A program made the position numbers and the translations under genes. The notes under the pieces are model-generated. The model was not told where the DNA came from, made no database searches, and saw only the letters and a program-made list of their open reading frames with translations. This document shows positions 5,113-5,725 of a stretch of 5,725 nt of DNA, in pieces (position 1 is the first letter of the stretch; each line of letters opens with the position of its first letter). The stretch lies in contig JACPYZ010000085.1 of the NCBI GenBank assembly GCA_016195765.1, positions 1-5,725 on the forward strand, given 5' to 3'. Source of the DNA: Candidatus Curtissbacteria bacterium. GTDB taxonomy: Bacteria > Patescibacteriota > Microgenomatia > Curtissbacterales > GWA2-41-24.

Positions 5113-5142
5113 TTGCATCAAGCCTTGTCTAAGTGCTACCGT
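5113..5142 (+). promoter_or_regulatory. Promoter for the PEGA lipoprotein gene, leaderless-type
   Basis: TGCTACCGT (5134-5142) matches TGnTAnnnT and ends seven bases before ATG 5150. TTGCAT (5113-5118), 18 bases upstream of the -10, is a weak -35 with 3 of 6 matches. The predicted start of transcription coincides with the start codon. Confidence 0.4.
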
Positions 5143-5149
5143 AAATCCA

Positions 5150-5725
5150 ATGCCTTTTATAAAGATCTTAAGAAAATTGCCAGTATTTGTTTGTTATTTA
5201 CTGCTTGCAATAACTCTTTCCGGTTGCTCGGCCATAGGCACGAATAAGCCAGCCGCTCTGCAAGTCTCAACCGTTCCAGAAGCTTCAATTTTTCTTGATG
5301 GCAAACACTTAGGCAAAACCCCGTTTTATTCAGATCAGCTAAAAGCAGGCACACATACCCTCAAAATTGCGGCTTCAGAAGCAAACTATGTAGCCCAAAT
5401 AGATCTTAGGGAATCCACACTTACGGTAATTAACCGTCAACTAGCCACAAATTACCTTGCCCAAGCTGGCGAGATACTAACACTCGAGCCTGCAAAGTCT
5501 GGCTTTCTAGTACTTTCAAGTCCTTCGGGCGCCAGTCTTGTTGTAGACGGCAAGCTTCAAGGTCAAACACCCGCCCTGGTTGAAAATATAGCAGAAGGTG
5601 AACATAAGGTAGAAATTAGCAAAGAAGGTTACTTGCAGCGACAATTCGCTATAAAAATAGCTAAAAACTACCAACTGCAGGCGCAAGTCACTCTAGCCTC
5701 AGAAGTCGCTCGCGGCCCAATACCC
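5150..5725 (+). CDS. PEGA-repeat surface lipoprotein, 3' end beyond window
   Basis: The frame from ATG 5150 stays open to the window edge, giving 192 residues without a stop. The N-terminus is a lipoprotein signal peptide: basic FIKILRK (3-9), a hydrophobic core (10-22) and the lipobox LSGC, with C26 as the lipidated cysteine. Two PEGA-type repeats follow. The first, at about 37-73, has VPEASIFLDGKHLGKTP; the second, at about 119-161, has SSPSGASLVVDGKLQGQTP and ends with EGEHKVEISKEGY. PEGA domains are small beta folds of surface and secreted proteins, often considered cell-wall or polysaccharide associated; the exact ligand here is unknown. The protein should sit on the outer face of the cytoplasmic membrane. 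It diverges from the M23 peptidase gene and may share its regulatory region. A third domain could follow beyond the edge. Confidence 0.88.
   Translation, partial: MPFIKILRKLPVFVCYLLLAITLSGCSAIGTNKPAALQVSTVPEASIFLDGKHLGKTPFYSDQLKAGTHTLKIAASEANYVAQIDLRESTLTVINRQLATNYLAQAGEILTLEPAKSGFLVLSSPSGASLVVDGKLQGQTPALVENIAEGEHKVEISKEGYLQRQFAIKIAKNYQLQAQVTLASEVARGPIP

Noticed and set aside
1..5725. CRISPR array, insertion sequence, integrase, phage genes, or a defence or toxin-antitoxin system
   Set aside because: No regularly spaced repeats, transposase motifs, terminal inverted repeats or matching genes were seen; the content is chaperonin plus envelope genes.

Overview
The window looks like ordinary chromosome from a bacterium with about 40-45% GC that uses the standard code. 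TGA serves as a stop at 265-267, and TAA and TAG are also used. Several features fit a Candidate Phyla Radiation (Patescibacteria) genome, possibly a Microgenomates-like lineage. These are the near absence of Shine-Dalgarno sequences, a DUF5654-like small membrane protein, short membrane-anchored proteins with Pro/Ser-rich linkers, and a PEGA lipoprotein. This placement is inference from gene style, because no marker was compared.

Layout. Positions 1-267 hold the 3' end of a JAMM/DUF4329-like gene. A strong sigma-A-type promoter (264-291) and a degenerate CIRCE operator (293-319) precede the groES-groEL operon (354-638, 640-2265). Positions 2266-2547 are a gap with no clear gene but a protein-like, stop-interrupted reading in the groEL frame. 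Two minus-strand genes follow: a DUF5654-like membrane protein (2548-2808) and, upstream of it, an exported protein of unknown function (2849-3511). Diverging from the latter is a bacterial PH-domain membrane protein (3574-4197, +). It converges on a membrane-anchored M23 (LytM-type) peptidase (4228-4905, -). A 244-base divergent regulatory region then leads to a PEGA-repeat lipoprotein (5150 to the window end, +), which is cut off by the edge.

How the parts work together. groES and groEL form one chaperonin operon, probably HrcA-controlled. The other complete genes are all predicted to sit in or outside the membrane, so the right-hand 3 kb is a cell-envelope neighbourhood. The peptidase and lipoprotein share one upstream region, which contains a 10-bp palindrome placed between the peptidase's -35 and -10 elements and several copies of a related short word.

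Main observations beyond gene calls. A TGnTAnnnT extended -10 recurs upstream of five genes, and for three of them it lies only 6-10 bases before the start codon, which implies leaderless or near-leaderless mRNAs. The CIRCE copy is weak (14 of 18 consensus bases) but correctly spaced and placed. No mobile element, CRISPR array, tRNA or rRNA was found, and nothing in the window amounts to a clearly new multi-gene system.
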